DNA of 64,000 nucleotides. Origin: Catenuloplanes indicus (GTDB taxonomy: Bacteria; Actinomycetota; Actinomycetes; Mycobacteriales; Micromonosporaceae). The position numbers and the translations under genes are program-made. Location: contig NZ_JAUSUZ010000001.1 in NCBI RefSeq assembly GCF_030813715.1, positions 4,154,001 to 4,218,000 of the forward strand, written 5' to 3'. Numbering within the stretch: the stretch's first letter is position 1; each line of letters begins with the position of its first letter. Below, in pieces: positions 9,916-21,455 of this stretch. The notes beneath the pieces were generated by a model that worked only from the letters and a program-made list of their open reading frames with translations, was not told the DNA's origin and did not search any database.

Positions 9916-9980
9916 TTAGGTTCTTGATCTTCGTTTTGGCCGGGTGCTTCGCGGCCGAAATATCGCTCTATCTCATTCGC

Positions 9981-11393
9981 TCAGGGCTTCGGGGGCGGGG
10001 TCGCGGCGAACAGCCAGGTGTCGAAGAGGGCGCGCAGCGGGCGGCCGGAGACCCGTTCGGCGAGGGCGATGAAGTCGGCGGTGACCGCGTTGCCGTTGCG
10101 GCGCTCGCTGGTCCAGGTCTTGAGGATTCGGAAGAACGCGTCGTCGCCGACGGTCAGTCGCAGCGTGTGGACGGTGAGTGCGCCGCGGTGGTAGACGGCG
10201 TTGCTGAAGATGTTGGCGCGGCCGGGGTCGCCGGTCGGGATGGTCCAGTCCGTGCCGTCATAGGTCGAGTCGAACACGTCCTGGACCCGGACGCCACGGT
10301 TGTGTTCGTCCCACAGCCACTGCGCGTACGTGGCGAAGCCCTCGTTCAGCCAGATGTGCTGCCAGCCACCGATCGACACGCTGTTGCCGAACCACTGGTG
10401 CGCCAGCTCGTGTGCGACGAGCCAGGTGCCGTCGTCCTGGCGCCGGAAGTAGTCCGGGCCGTAGACCGGACGGGACTGGTTCTCCAGCGCGAACTTCACG
10501 CTCTCGTCCGCGACGATCACGCCCCCGTAGGCCTCCATCGGGTACGGGCCGAAGCGCTCGGCCAGGAAGTCCGCGATCTCGCCGGTGCGCGCCATCGCCG
10601 CGTCCTCGACGCCACCGGCCGGGATCGACGCGGCGACGGCCGTGACGATCGGACGGCCGCGGTGGTGCCCGGACCAGACCCGGAAGTCGCCGACCACCAT
10701 GGTCGCGAGGTAGCTGGCCATCGGCACCCGCTCGGCCCACCGCCAGGTGGTCCAGCCGTCCGCGGTGGCCACGCCGTCCGGCACGCCGTTGCTGAGCGCC
10801 GTACGCCCGGCCGGAACCGTGATCTCCACGGCGTAGGTGGCCTTGTCCAGCGGATGGTCGTTGGCCGGGAACCACGATCCGGCGGACTCCGGCTGGCCGA
10901 TCACCACCGCGCCGTCCCGTGTGTGCCGGAAGCCGCCCCGGCCGAGCGCGGAGTCGTCGATCATCGTGGGCACACCGGCGTACTCGATCTCCACGGTGAA
11001 CCCGCCGGTGATCTCCTGGTCCGGCGTGACCACCAGCTCGCCGCCGTCCTGCCGGGTCGCCGCGGGCCGGCCGCCGACCGTGGCCCGGCTGACCGGCAGC
11101 CCGGCGAAGTCCAGGTTGAACCGGCGCAGCGGCGCGAGCGCGGTCGCGGTGATGACCGCGGTGCCGGTCAGCCGGTCGGTGCCCGGGTCGTAGCGGACCT
11201 TCAGCGCGTAGTGGCCGACGTCGTAGCCGCCGTTGCCATAGCGCGGGAAGTACGGATCGCCCAGGCCGTTCGCGCCGTGGCCGGGCCCGGCGTCGATCCC
11301 GGCCTCGGTCACCAGGCCGGGCGCGGTCTCGACCACGGTGCCGCAGCCCGCCAGCGTGGCGGCGACGAGCACGAGCGCTGCTGTGGACCTCAC
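9981..11393 (-). CDS. Lipoprotein M1-family zinc metallopeptidase (copy A)
   Basis: 470 residues from the GTG at 11393, chosen because it gives a lipoprotein signal ([15 protein letters not shown], lipobox LAGC) and matches the length of the neighbouring paralog. The M1 zinc site is intact (HELAHQWFG, with the third ligand in [14 protein letters not shown]). The family's GAMEN exopeptidase motif is replaced by [12 protein letters not shown], as in a known group of shorter bacterial M1 proteins. At about 470 residues it lacks the large C-terminal helical domain of PepN, so substrate choice may differ. It is predicted to be tethered outside the membrane. It lies 40 nt behind a close paralog, probably in one transcript, and a repeat island follows it. 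Confidence 0.88.
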   Translation of the reverse strand: MRSTAALVLVAATLAGCGTVVETAPGLVTEAGIDAGPGHGANGLGDPYFPRYGNGGYDVGHYALKVRYDPGTDRLTGTAVITATALAPLRRFNLDFAGLPVSRATVGGRPAATRQDGGELVVTPDQEITGGFTVEIEYAGVPTMIDDSALGRGGFRHTRDGAVVIGQPESAGSWFPANDHPLDKATYAVEITVPAGRTALSNGVPDGVATADGWTTWRWAERVPMASYLATMVVGDFRVWSGHHRGRPIVTAVAASIPAGGVEDAAMARTGEIADFLAERFGPYPMEAYGGVIVADESVKFALENQSRPVYGPDYFRRQDDGTWLVAHELAHQWFGNSVSIGGWQHIWLNEGFATYAQWLWDEHNRGVRVQDVFDSTYDGTDWTIPTGDPGRANIFSNAVYHRGALTVHTLRLTVGDDAFFRILKTWTSERRNGNAVTADFIALAERVSGRPLRALFDTWLFAATPPPKP

Positions 11394-11433
11394 ATCCTGG
11401 ATGACACCGGAACACCCGGAAAGGTTGCAGCGG

Positions 11434-12855
11434 TTACGGTTTCGGCAGCGGCGGCTGGGTGGTGCCGAACAGCCAGGCGTCGAAGAGCGGGCGCAGCGAC
11501 TTGCCGGAGACCCGCTCGGACAGCGAGACGAAGTCGGCGGTGACCGCGTTGCCGTTGCGGCGCTCACCGGTCCACGCCTTGAGGATCTTGAAGAACGCAT
11601 CGTCGCCGACGGTCAGCCGCAGCGCGTGCACGGTGAGCGCGCCGCGCCGGTAGACCGCGCCGCTGAAGATGTTCGCCGGTCCGGGGTCACCGGTCGGCAC
11701 GGTCCAGTCCATCAGGCGGTAGACGTCGTCGAACTGGGACTGGACGCTGATCTTCCGGTCCTTCTCGGCCCAGAGCCACTCGGCGTAGGACGCGAAGCCC
11801 TCGTTCAGCCAGATGTGCTGCCAGCCGCCGATCGACACGCTGTCGCCGAACCACTGGTGGGCCAGCTCGTGCGCGACCACCCAGGTGCTGTCCGACCCGG
11901 CGCGGAAGAACGACGGGCCGTACACCGGGCGGGACTGGGTCTCCAGCGCGTAACTGATCCGCGGGTCCGCGACCACCACGCCGCCGTAGGACTCGAACGG
12001 GTACGGCCCGAACTGCGTCTCCAGGAAGTCCGCGACCTCGGCGGTGCGGGCCATGGCCGCGTCCGCGTCACCGCCCTCCGGGAACGACGCGGCGACCGCG
12101 GTCAGGATCGGCCGGTTCCGGTGACTGCCCGAGGTGATCCGGTAGTCGCCGATCACCAGCGTGGTCAGGTACGGCGCCATCGGCGCGCGCTCGGCCCACC
12201 GCCACGTGGTCCAGCCGTCCGCGGTGGAGGTGCCCTCCGGCGTGCCGTTGCTGAGCGCGGCCAGGCCCTCCGGGACCGAGATCGCCAGGTCGTAGGTGGC
12301 CTTGTCGAGCGGGTGGTCGTTGACCGGGAACCAGGAGCTGGCCGATTCCGGCTGGCCGAGCGCGATCGCGCCGTCGTCCGTGTGCAGCCAGCCGCCGTCG
12401 CCGAGGATCGCCTTGATCGGCTGCGGCACACCGGCGTAGTCGATCTCCACCGTGAAGTCGCCGGTCACCTCCGCCGCCGGCGTGATGACCAGCTCGGACT
12501 CCTGCTGCTGCGCGGTGGCCGGCTGCCCGTTCACCGTCACCTTGCTGGTCGGCAGGCCGGTGAAGTCGAGATTGAACCGCCGCAGCGGCGCGGCCGCCAC
12601 CGCGGTGATCGCGACGCGGCCGGTCAGCTGATCCGTGGCCGGGTCGTAGCGGACCTGGATGCCGTAGTGACCGACGTCGTAGCCGCCGTTGCCGTACCGC
12701 GGGAAATAGGGGTCGCCGATGCCCTCGGCGCCGATGCCGTCCGCGCCGGACGGGGACACCGACGGGGTCCGCGGCGGCGACGTGCACGCCGTGGTCAGCA
12801 GGCCGGCGGCCACCACCGCCGCGATGCTCTTCCGGACGCTCTTGGGCAGGCTCAC
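11434..12855 (-). CDS. Lipoprotein M1-family zinc metallopeptidase (copy B)
   Basis: 473 residues with a lipoprotein signal ([15 protein letters not shown]). It has the same architecture as copy A downstream, including the shared segment [18 protein letters not shown], the zinc motif [12 protein letters not shown], the downstream [12 protein letters not shown], and [20 protein letters not shown]-like C-terminal sequence. The two proteins align over nearly their whole length, so this is a tandem duplication. The GAMEN motif is replaced ([12 protein letters not shown]). Both should act as surface aminopeptidases; retention of full catalytic motifs in both copies suggests both are used. The GTG at 12855 directly precedes the signal peptide. 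Confidence 0.88.
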   Translation of the reverse strand: MSLPKSVRKSIAAVVAAGLLTTACTSPPRTPSVSPSGADGIGAEGIGDPYFPRYGNGGYDVGHYGIQVRYDPATDQLTGRVAITAVAAAPLRRFNLDFTGLPTSKVTVNGQPATAQQQESELVITPAAEVTGDFTVEIDYAGVPQPIKAILGDGGWLHTDDGAIALGQPESASSWFPVNDHPLDKATYDLAISVPEGLAALSNGTPEGTSTADGWTTWRWAERAPMAPYLTTLVIGDYRITSGSHRNRPILTAVAASFPEGGDADAAMARTAEVADFLETQFGPYPFESYGGVVVADPRISYALETQSRPVYGPSFFRAGSDSTWVVAHELAHQWFGDSVSIGGWQHIWLNEGFASYAEWLWAEKDRKISVQSQFDDVYRLMDWTVPTGDPGPANIFSGAVYRRGALTVHALRLTVGDDAFFKILKAWTGERRNGNAVTADFVSLSERVSGKSLRPLFDAWLFGTTQPPLPKP

Positions 12856-12913
12856 GGCGGAAACGGTAACCGACTTTGCTGAGGGGACCGCGTAACCGCG
12901 GCCCCCTCACACG

Positions 12914-14029
12914 TCAGTCCAGGACGAGCGAGACCTTCTGGAACTCCTTGAGGTCCCGGTAGCCGCACTTGGCCATCGCCCGGCGCAGGCCGCCGAACAG
13001 GTTCAGCTGGCCGCTCGGGTCCGCGGCCGGGCCGTAGAGCAGCGTCTCCAGCGAGCCGAGCGGCTCGTTGGCCGGGCCGAACGAACCACGCGGCAGATTC
13101 GGGTGGGACGCGGCGGAGTGCCACCACGCGCCGGACGCCGGTGCGCCCTCGGCCAGCGACAGCGGCTCGCCGAGCATCACCGCGTCCGCGCCGCAGCCGA
13201 GCGCCTTCGCGATGTCGCCGGAGGTGGAGATGCCGCCGTCCGCGATCAGGTGCACGTACCGGCCGCCGGTCTCGTCCAGGTAGTCCCGGCGGGCCGCGGC
13301 CGCGTCCGCGATCGCGGTCGCCATCGGCACCCGGATGCCGAGCACGGTGTCGGTGGTGGCCCACTCGTCCGCGCCGATGCCCACGATCACGCCGGCCGCG
13401 CCGGTGCGCATCAGGTGCAGCGCGGTCTTGTAGTCCGTGCAGCCGCCGACGATGACCGGCAGGTCCAGGTCGGCGATGAACTCCTTGAGGTTCAGCGGCT
13501 CGTCCGTGGTGGACACGTGCTCCGCGGAGACCAGCGTGCCCTGGATGACGAGCAGGTCGACGCCCGCGTCCAGGATCACCGGGGCCAGCGCCAGCGTGTG
13601 CTGCGGCGACACGCGCACCGCGACGGTCACGCCGCCCTCGCGCATCTGCCGGACCCGCTCGGCGATCAGCTCCGGCTTGATCGGCTCGGAGTAGATCTCC
13701 TGCAGCCGGGGCGTGGCCGACTCGTCGTCGGCCAGGCCGGCCAGCTCCGCAAGGACCTTGGACGGGTCCTCGTAGCGGGTCCAGAGGCCCTCCACGTTGA
13801 GCACGCCGAGACCGCCGAGGCGGCCGAGCGCGATGGCGGTGTCCGGGCTCATGGTGGCGTCCGACGGGTGCGCCACGCAGGGGATCTTGAACGGGTACGC
13901 GTCCAGCTGCCACACCGTGGAGACGTCGTCGACGTCCCGGGTGCGGCGGCTCGGCACGATCGCTATGTCGGACAGGTGGTAACCGCGCTGCGCGGTCTTG
14001 CCCAGCCCGATCTCGACGACGTCACGCAC
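12914..14029 (-). CDS. guaB3: GuaB3-family IMP dehydrogenase-related protein
   Basis: 371 residues from a GTG at 14029 with GGAG upstream. The N-terminus (VVEIGLGKTAQRGYHLSDI) is diagnostic of the actinobacterial GuaB3 group, which lacks the CBS domains of true IMP dehydrogenase. The TIM-barrel fold is visible in VIVGGCTDYKTALHLMRTGA and [20 protein letters not shown]. The catalytic-loop cysteine of GuaB is not seen at the expected place. GuaB3 has been proposed to be a GMP-reductase-like or related purine enzyme in some bacteria; its role in actinobacteria is not settled as far as I know. It follows guaB by 24 nt, so the two are one operon. Confidence 0.93.
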   Translation of the reverse strand: MRDVVEIGLGKTAQRGYHLSDIAIVPSRRTRDVDDVSTVWQLDAYPFKIPCVAHPSDATMSPDTAIALGRLGGLGVLNVEGLWTRYEDPSKVLAELAGLADDESATPRLQEIYSEPIKPELIAERVRQMREGGVTVAVRVSPQHTLALAPVILDAGVDLLVIQGTLVSAEHVSTTDEPLNLKEFIADLDLPVIVGGCTDYKTALHLMRTGAAGVIVGIGADEWATTDTVLGIRVPMATAIADAAAARRDYLDETGGRYVHLIADGGISTSGDIAKALGCGADAVMLGEPLSLAEGAPASGAWWHSAASHPNLPRGSFGPANEPLGSLETLLYGPAADPSGQLNLFGGLRRAMAKCGYRDLKEFQKVSLVLD

Positions 14030-14053
14030 GGGGTAGCTCCAGCCTTCTTCGAA

Positions 14054-17021
<2,968 letters not shown>

Positions 17022-17290
17022 AGTGATCCTCCTCTCCTCATAGGAGGAGACCACGAACCTGGGGCAGTATTACGCGCTTTCGACGGATAGAAGAGGAAAC
17101 TTCCGGACACCTCGCCACGCCGGGGAACTGCGTGCGAATAACGATTCGATCTGTCATGTGTGAGCACTCCTCCCCCTGGGTAGAACGGCGTCAGGTCGGA
17201 TCGGATGCGCCTGCTTTGGTCGCCGCCATCATCCGGCTCTTCCGGTTGAGCCACATGAGCCGTCGCGCGGCGCCGCGAGGGAGGGTGTCG

Positions 17291-17680
17291 ATGTCCAACG
17301 TACGCAGACTGCCCGGTCCCATCTCCGACCTCTGGGAATGGCAGCGACTCGGCCTGTGCCGAGGACGCGACAGCGCACAGTTCTTCCACCCGGACGGCGA
17401 GCGCGGCTCGTCCCGCAACCGCCGGGAGACCAAGGCCAAGCAGGTCTGCGGCGCCTGCCCGGTGCGGGCCCAGTGCGCGGCGCACGCGCTCTCCGTCCGC
17501 GAGCCGTACGGCGTGTGGGGCGGCTTCAGCGAGTCCGAGCGACTGCGCCTGCTGGCCGTCGGCTGGGAGGACCTCGCCGACCGGAGGCACAGCGCGGTCG
17601 ACGTGGCACGCCTGGAGGCCCGCCTCGGCGCACCCCACAAGAGCGCGGTTCCGGCGCAGCGGCGGCCCACCGCGGCCTGA
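17291..17680 (+). CDS. whiD: WhiB-family iron-sulfur regulator, WhiD/WhiB3 type
   Basis: 129 residues from the ATG at 17291 with GGGAGGG upstream. Four cysteines bind a [4Fe-4S] cluster: one in GLCRGRD and three in CGACPVRAQC. The GVWGGFSESER turn is the family hallmark. The N-terminus (LPGPISDLWEWQ) and FFHPDGERGSSR identify the WhiD (Streptomyces) / WhiB3 (Mycobacterium) branch, which binds the primary sigma factor and controls late development or redox-linked genes. It is divergent from the bldM-like gene with about 270 nt between them, as in Streptomyces. Upstream in-frame ATG/GTG codons exist but the extension is not conserved-looking. Confidence 0.9.
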   Translation: MSNVRRLPGPISDLWEWQRLGLCRGRDSAQFFHPDGERGSSRNRRETKAKQVCGACPVRAQCAAHALSVREPYGVWGGFSESERLRLLAVGWEDLADRRHSAVDVARLEARLGAPHKSAVPAQRRPTAA

Positions 17681-17767
17681 ACCCCCCGTCACTTCCCAGT
17701 GAATCTTCACACCCCCGGATACGTCGCGGCGGCGCCCAATGGTTCAGCGGGCGCCGCTCTCGCGTTC

Positions 17768-19465
17768 CTACGGGGTCCTGACCTCGACCTTCACGGTGTG
17801 CCAACCGGTGGCGCCGTCCGGTGCGACCGGCGCATCGTCCTCGGTCTGCACCGCGCCGGTCGCGTCCGTGGCCCGCACCCGGAGCGTGTGCTCGCCCGGC
17901 GTCGCGGTCCACGGGAGGGTCCACTGGCACCAGGTGTCCGCCGAGACGCTCGGGTGCAGCGTCGCGGCGACCCACGGGCCGCCGTCCACGCTCACCTCGA
18001 CCGAGGCGACGCCGACGTGCTGCGCCCAGGCGACACCGGCGATCACGACCGGGCCGGCCGTCGCCGTCCGCCGGGGCGTGTCGATGCGTGACTGGGTCTT
18101 GATCGGCCCGCGGGCGGACCAGCCGCGCGGCACCCAGTAGGCGTCGAAGTCGGCGAAGCTGCTCAGCTCGATCTCGGTGATCCACTTGCAGGCGCTGACG
18201 TAGCCGTACAGACCAGGCACCACCATCCGCACCGGGAAGCCGTGCTCGACCGGCAGCGGCTCCCCGTTCATGCCGATCGCGAGCAGCGCGTCCCGTCCGT
18301 CCAGCAGGACGTCGGTCGGCGTGCCACAGGTCCAGCCGTCGACCGAACGGCTGACCACCTGGTCGGCACCGGGCAGCGGCCCCGCTTCCGCAAGAAGATC
18401 CCGCACGGGTACGCCGAGCCAGCGCGCGTTCCCGATCAGCTCGCCGCCGACCTCGTTCGAGACGCAGGCGAGCGTGACGTAGCGCTCGACCATCGGGCGC
18501 GCGAGCAGGTCGGCCCAGGTGATCGTGATCTCCCGCTGAACCCGGCCGTGAATCCGCAACTGCCAGCTCTCCGGGTCGACCTGCGGGACGCTCAGCGCGG
18601 TGTCGATCCGATAGAAATTCTCATTCTTCGTGACATAAGTGGCTAGATCGGGCGCCGGGTCGAGGCCGCCGGGCAGCGCCGGCGCCGGATCGGCCGGCTG
18701 CGGCAACGTCACGGTCGCCCGGATCTCCGCCACGCTCAGCCGCGTCGACAGCCACCGCCCGGCCGCGCCCGCCACCGCGGCCCCCGCCACGACCAGCCCG
18801 GCCACCTTGAGAAACCGCCTCCGCCCCACGGAATCGCCCCGGCCCGCCACGGCTCCCCCACCGAACGCCGCCGCTTCTCCCTGCTTCTCCGCCCCCGGCA
18901 CAGCAGCTCCCGGCGCCGCCGCCACCGGCTTCACCACATCCGGCGGCGCCTCGCCTACCGCCGCCCTGGTGCGCGGCACGGCCGCCGCGCCCGGCCCCGC
19001 CGCGACGGTCGCCGGGATCATGCGCAGCAGGAACCAGCCCGCCGTCAGCGCGCCGGCCACCGCCGCCAGGGACGGCAGCGCCCACGCCGCGTTCACCCCC
19101 GGCCGGGTCAGCGCCGCCGCCACCCCGATGACGCCGAACAGCGCGGTGCCGCCCACCGCATAGGCCAGCGACCGCACCGCCAGCGCCCCCACCCCGGCCG
19201 CCGCGGCCGCGAGCAGCAGCACGGTTCCCACGATCAGCGCGGTCTTGTCGTGCACGCCGAACACCGCGATCGCCGCGTCCTTCACCGCCGCCGGCACGTG
19301 ATCGACCACCACGCCACCGACCGCCACCACCGGCGCCGACCGCGGCCCGGTCAGCACCGCCACCAGCTCCGCCAGCCCCAGCCCCGCCGCAGCCGACGCC
19401 ACCCCGGCCACCGCACCCCACCGCGCCGCGCCGGCACTCGCCGGCGCCGATGTCTCCGTCGTCAT
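17768..19465 (-). CDS. Membrane-anchored molybdopterin-dependent oxidoreductase (sulfite oxidase fold)
   Basis: About 565 residues from the ATG at 19465, preceded by GGGGAG at 7 nt. Four hydrophobic segments fill the first 160 residues. A basic RRRFLKVAGLVVAGAAVAGA segment near residue 220 is a further membrane or Tat-like element. The oxidoreductase domain follows, with the Mo-ligand cysteine in YVTLACVSNEVGG and the typical VEHGFPVRMVVPGLYGYVSACKWITEIEL. The C-terminal part is the Mo-co dimerisation domain (VSVDGGPWVAATL). It should be an extracytoplasmic molybdoenzyme with its own membrane anchor, like YedY/MsrP-type or related proteins; the substrate is not known. It is divergent from the NrtR-like operon. 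Confidence 0.88.
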   Translation of the reverse strand: MTTETSAPASAGAARWGAVAGVASAAAGLGLAELVAVLTGPRSAPVVAVGGVVVDHVPAAVKDAAIAVFGVHDKTALIVGTVLLLAAAAAGVGALAVRSLAYAVGGTALFGVIGVAAALTRPGVNAAWALPSLAAVAGALTAGWFLLRMIPATVAAGPGAAAVPRTRAAVGEAPPDVVKPVAAAPGAAVPGAEKQGEAAAFGGGAVAGRGDSVGRRRFLKVAGLVVAGAAVAGAAGRWLSTRLSVAEIRATVTLPQPADPAPALPGGLDPAPDLATYVTKNENFYRIDTALSVPQVDPESWQLRIHGRVQREITITWADLLARPMVERYVTLACVSNEVGGELIGNARWLGVPVRDLLAEAGPLPGADQVVSRSVDGWTCGTPTDVLLDGRDALLAIGMNGEPLPVEHGFPVRMVVPGLYGYVSACKWITEIELSSFADFDAYWVPRGWSARGPIKTQSRIDTPRRTATAGPVVIAGVAWAQHVGVASVEVSVDGGPWVAATLHPSVSADTWCQWTLPWTATPGEHTLRVRATDATGAVQTEDDAPVAPDGATGWHTVKVEVRTP

Positions 19466-19568
19466 CGCCACGCTCCCCAGTCTGCCGCGCAGCGGCCCGG
19501 CGTCCCCGGTTCGAATCCTTACGGCTTACGAACACGCCTCAAAGTCGAGACTTCGGGAATCCACTTAC

Positions 19569-19581
19569 TGTCACTCTGACA
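19569..19581. promoter_or_regulatory. Palindromic box upstream of NrtR-type gene (putative autoregulatory operator)
   Basis: TGTCA-ctc-TGACA is a perfect 5-bp inverted repeat centred 25 nt before the ATG at 19600. NrtR sites described in other bacteria contain a GTCA...TGAC core, so this fits autoregulation by the first gene product. Function is inferred from position and symmetry only. Confidence 0.5.
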
Positions 19582-19599
19582 ATAAGCTAGCCTTCAGTC

Positions 19600-20325
19600 A
19601 TGCCGACCGATGAATGGGAACCTCCGGCCGTGCTACTGACCGTCGATCTGGTGATCCTCACGCTGCGCGACGCACGGTTGCGGCTACTGCTGATCGAGCG
19701 TGGCGTCGCGCCGTTCCGGGGTGCTCACGCACTCCCCGGCGGCTTTCTCGGCCATCTCGACGAAGACATCGAGGCGGCCGCGCGACGCGAGCTCGCCGAG
19801 GAGGCCGGGCTCGATGGCGGGGCGCTGCACCTGGAACAACTGGGCGTCTACGGCAAACCCGGCCGCGACCCCCGCGGGCGGGTGGTCTCCGTGGCCTACC
19901 TGGCCATCTCGCCCCGCCTGCCGGACCCGGTCGCGGGCACGGACGCGGCCGGGGCGAGCTGGCACGCGGTCGACGACGTCCTCGGCGGCGCGGTCCCGCT
20001 CGCGTTCGACCACCACCGCATCGTCGCCGATGGCGTCGAGCGGGCACGGGCGAAGCTCGAGCACTCCGCGCTCGCCACCGCGTTCTGCGCGGACACGTTC
20101 ACGATCTCCGATCTCCAGGAGGTCTACGAGGCCGTCTGGGGCACCCGCCTCGACCCACGCAACTTCTATCGCAAGGTCCAGCGCACCGAGGGCTTCATCG
20201 TCGCCGCGGGTCCCACCAGGAAGACGGAGACCGGCCGCCCCGCCCGTCTCTTCCGCGCCGGCCCCCGCCAGGTGCTCCACCCGCCCATGGTCCGCACCGC
20301 CCTCACGAAGGGAACCGACGAATGA
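19600..20325 (+). CDS. NrtR-type Nudix/winged-helix regulator
   Basis: 241 residues. The N-terminal Nudix domain (box GGFLGHLDEDIEAAARRELA, then EEAGL) keeps the catalytic glutamates REL-EE. The C-terminal part (FTISDLQEVYEAVWGTRLDP, then RNFYRKVQ) is the winged helix of the NrtR group. NrtR proteins sense ADP-ribose or related NAD metabolites and repress NAD-linked operons. No NAD biosynthesis gene is beside it; instead the stop overlaps the start of a nucleosidase gene by 4 bp (ATGA), and a membrane protein gene follows. With the box fully conserved the protein might also hydrolyse its ligand. A perfect short palindrome lies just upstream. Confidence 0.88.
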   Translation: MPTDEWEPPAVLLTVDLVILTLRDARLRLLLIERGVAPFRGAHALPGGFLGHLDEDIEAAARRELAEEAGLDGGALHLEQLGVYGKPGRDPRGRVVSVAYLAISPRLPDPVAGTDAAGASWHAVDDVLGGAVPLAFDHHRIVADGVERARAKLEHSALATAFCADTFTISDLQEVYEAVWGTRLDPRNFYRKVQRTEGFIVAAGPTRKTETGRPARLFRAGPRQVLHPPMVRTALTKGTDE

Positions 20326-21455
20326 TCGTGATCCTGACCGCGCTCAACCTGGAGTATCAGGCGGTCCGCCGGCACCTCACCGGCCTGGAGACCCAGGCGC
20401 ACGCGGCCGGCACGCTGTTCGAGGTGGGCCGCCTACCCAGTGGCGGCCGCGTCGCACTCTGCCTGGCCGGCAAGGGCAACCAGTCCGCAGCCGTGCTCAC
20501 CGAGCGCGCCATCGCCCGGTTTACGCCGTCCGCTGTGCTCTTCGTCGGCGTCGCGGGCGGCCTCTACCCCAGCATCAAGCTCGGCGACGTGGTCGTCGCC
20601 TCGAAGGTGTACGCGTACCACGGCGGCACCGCCGAGGACGACGGCATGAAGGCCCGCCCGCGCGCCTGGGACATCCCGCACGCCGCAGACCAACTCGCCC
20701 AGCACCTGGACCGGACCGGCGAGTGGACGCGGCACCTGCCGCCCGGTGTGGACGTGCCCGCCGTGCGGTTCGCCCCGATCGCGGCCGGCGAGGTGGTGCA
20801 GGACTCCGCCACGTCCGCCCACGCACGATGGGTCCGCGACCACTTCAACGACGCGCTGGCGATTGAAATGGAGGGCGCCGGCGTCGTCCACGCCGCGTTC
20901 CTCAACAGCGCACTGCCCGGCGTCGTGGTCCGCGGCATCAGCGACCGCGCGGACGGCACCAAGCAGCACACCGACGGCCAGAACTGGCAGCCCCACGCCG
21001 CGGCGAACGCAGCCGCGTTCGCGATCGCACTCGCGGACGAGCTGGCCCGGGCCGCCCACATCCGCACCGTCGAGCATCCGGGGAGCAGCGCCATGCTGGG
21101 ATCGAACGAGAACGTGGCCAAGGGCAACGCGCGGGTCGGCGTGCAAGCCGGCATCGTGTTCGGCGGCATCCAGCAGTCGCCCGGCGCGGGCGAGCCGGGC
21201 GATGTGCTGGCCCGGATCGACGAGTTGCGCACCCAGCTGCGCCGCGCCCAGGCCGACGATCGGCTGGACGAGCACACCTACAAGGCGGCCGAGGCGGAGC
21301 TGACAATCGCCGCCGATTCACTGGCCACGGGCGCGGCCGGCGAGCGCGGCACCGGCTTGGTAGCCCTGAAGCGGCTCCGCGGCCTGGTGATCGATCTGTC
21401 CGACCTGGCGGCCGGGGTCGCCGCGGTAATAGCGCTGGTCCAGGGCCTGTCGTGA
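20322..21455 (+). CDS. MTA/SAH-nucleosidase-like protein with helical C-terminal extension
   Basis: 377 residues; residues 1-245 are a purine-nucleoside phosphorylase/MTA-SAH nucleosidase domain. Catalytic positions of E. coli MTAN are kept: Glu11 (TALNLEYQAV), Glu184 in AIEMEGAG, Asp208 in RGISDRAD. The signature GVAGGLYPSIKLGDVVV is present. Beyond the enzyme lies a motif GNARVGVQAG (268-277), then a predicted helical region (293-377) with a hydrophobic C-terminus (LAAGVAAVIALVQ). Housekeeping MTAN proteins of about 230 residues lack such an extension. Its start overlaps the regulator's stop by 4 bp, and its stop overlaps the next start by 4 bp. Similar enzyme domains serve as effectors in bacterial conflict systems, so nucleotide breakdown on a trigger is a plausible role (inference). 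Confidence 0.85.
   Translation: MIVILTALNLEYQAVRRHLTGLETQAHAAGTLFEVGRLPSGGRVALCLAGKGNQSAAVLTERAIARFTPSAVLFVGVAGGLYPSIKLGDVVVASKVYAYHGGTAEDDGMKARPRAWDIPHAADQLAQHLDRTGEWTRHLPPGVDVPAVRFAPIAAGEVVQDSATSAHARWVRDHFNDALAIEMEGAGVVHAAFLNSALPGVVVRGISDRADGTKQHTDGQNWQPHAAANAAAFAIALADELARAAHIRTVEHPGSSAMLGSNENVAKGNARVGVQAGIVFGGIQQSPGAGEPGDVLARIDELRTQLRRAQADDRLDEHTYKAAEAELTIAADSLATGAAGERGTGLVALKRLRGLVIDLSDLAAGVAAVIALVQGLS

Larger units (their letters stand above)
8763..9980. other. Gene-free repeat island (1.2 kb)
   Basis: No convincing gene lies between the LCP gene and the M1 peptidase, whose 3' ends face each other. The stretch holds a 26-bp tandem array (8850-9165), a large imperfect palindrome built around a perfect 26-bp stem (9181-9538), and one arm of a dispersed repeat shared with the glmS locus (9835-9915). 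Long open frames cross the array on both strands, but they only reflect a GC-rich repeat whose period is not a multiple of three. Confidence 0.8.

Noticed and set aside
19508-19519. tRNA T-arm-like sequence ggttcgaatcc near the molybdoenzyme start
   Set aside because: Stem bases do not pair properly and no anticodon or acceptor arms are visible around it.
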